Below are positions 16,357 through 16,451 of a stretch of DNA of 16,451 nucleotides, one piece after another. Location: assembly GCA_040219575.1 (NCBI GenBank), contig JAVJSD010000067.1, forward strand, positions 1-16,451. The letters are read 5' to 3'. Positions within the stretch are counted from its first letter, which is position 1, and each line of letters starts with the position of its first letter. Under the pieces are notes generated by a model, which saw only the letters and a program-made list of their open reading frames with translations, made no database searches and was not told the origin of the DNA. Made by a program: the position numbers and the translations under genes. This DNA is from JAVJSD01 sp040219575. GTDB lineage: Bacteria > Planctomycetota > Planctomycetia > Pirellulales > Pirellulaceae.

Positions 16357-16451
16357 ACCCACTCACCCACTCACCCACTCACCCACTCACCCACTCACCC
16401 CTCACCCCTCACCCCTCACCCCTCACCCCTCACCCCTCACCCCTCACCCCT
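16357..16451 (+). repeat. Octamer then heptamer tandem repeat at the window end
   Basis: About five CCCACTCA units (8 bases) are followed by about seven CCCCTCA units (7 bases), running to the window edge, so the full length is not visible. On the other strand this reads TGAGTGGG/TGAGGGG, the same class as the GTGAGTG tract at 12155-12221. Confidence 0.92.

Noticed and set aside
16357..16451. CRISPR array
   Set aside because: The units are 7-8 bases without unique spacers, so it is a simple tandem repeat; no cas gene is present.

Overview
The window is high-GC bacterial chromosome, most likely from a planctomycete of the Pirellulales type. The evidence is a roughly 1000-residue secreted cytochrome of the PVC (Pirellula/Verrucomicrobium) class with a C-terminal CxxCH haem site, an EF-Tu whose switch I region departs from the usual bacterial text in a way I recall from planctomycetes, a thioredoxin/PDZ protein of a family I associate with planctomycetes, and intergenic regions full of short palindromic and heptameric repeats. 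I see no phage, transposase, CRISPR or conjugation gene. It reads as core chromosome with repeat-rich spacers.

Layout. 1-105 is the 3' end of an unidentified gene. 200-1306 is an SPFH/slipin protein with three N-terminal repeats and a clear terminator. 1347-1889 has no convincing gene. 1890-2381 is an RbfA-like protein interrupted by a 15-bp in-frame tandem repeat. It is followed by EF-Tu (2530-3729), which has a structured GC-rich leader and a strong terminator. Convergent to these is a cold-shock-domain protein (3806-4009, minus). Next on the minus strand is the PVC-type cytochrome (4161-7187). A 512-base divergent spacer (7188-7699) holds a mosaic of direct and inverted repeats. It is followed on the plus strand by a WYL-domain regulator (7700-8728), a secreted thioredoxin/CxxCH/double-PDZ protein (8860-10200) and a double-length ABC-2 permease with no ATPase beside it (10359-12158). 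A convergent spacer (12159-12347) carries heptamer repeats and palindromes. On the minus strand lie rpsO (15731-16000), pnp (13284-15566) and a small soluble histidine kinase (12348-13070). The window ends in a heptamer/octamer tract.

How the genes relate. The translation and RNA-metabolism genes (RbfA-like, EF-Tu, Csp, S15, PNPase) match functions that in Escherichia coli belong to translation and the cold-shock response. Only rpsO-pnp looks like a classical operon. The cytochrome and the thioredoxin/PDZ protein are both predicted to be exported, and both carry one CxxCH site. The WYL regulator sits between them with its own promoter-like sequence and could control a neighbour, but nothing in the sequence proves it.

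I did not find a clearly new multi-gene system. The most interesting items are the RbfA-like gene with its expanding minisatellite next to tuf, the internally duplicated ABC permease, the haem/thioredoxin/PDZ fusion, the 67-residue periodicity in the slipin, and two palindromic repeat families whose copies differ partly by compensatory changes, one of them also associated with the heptamer tracts.
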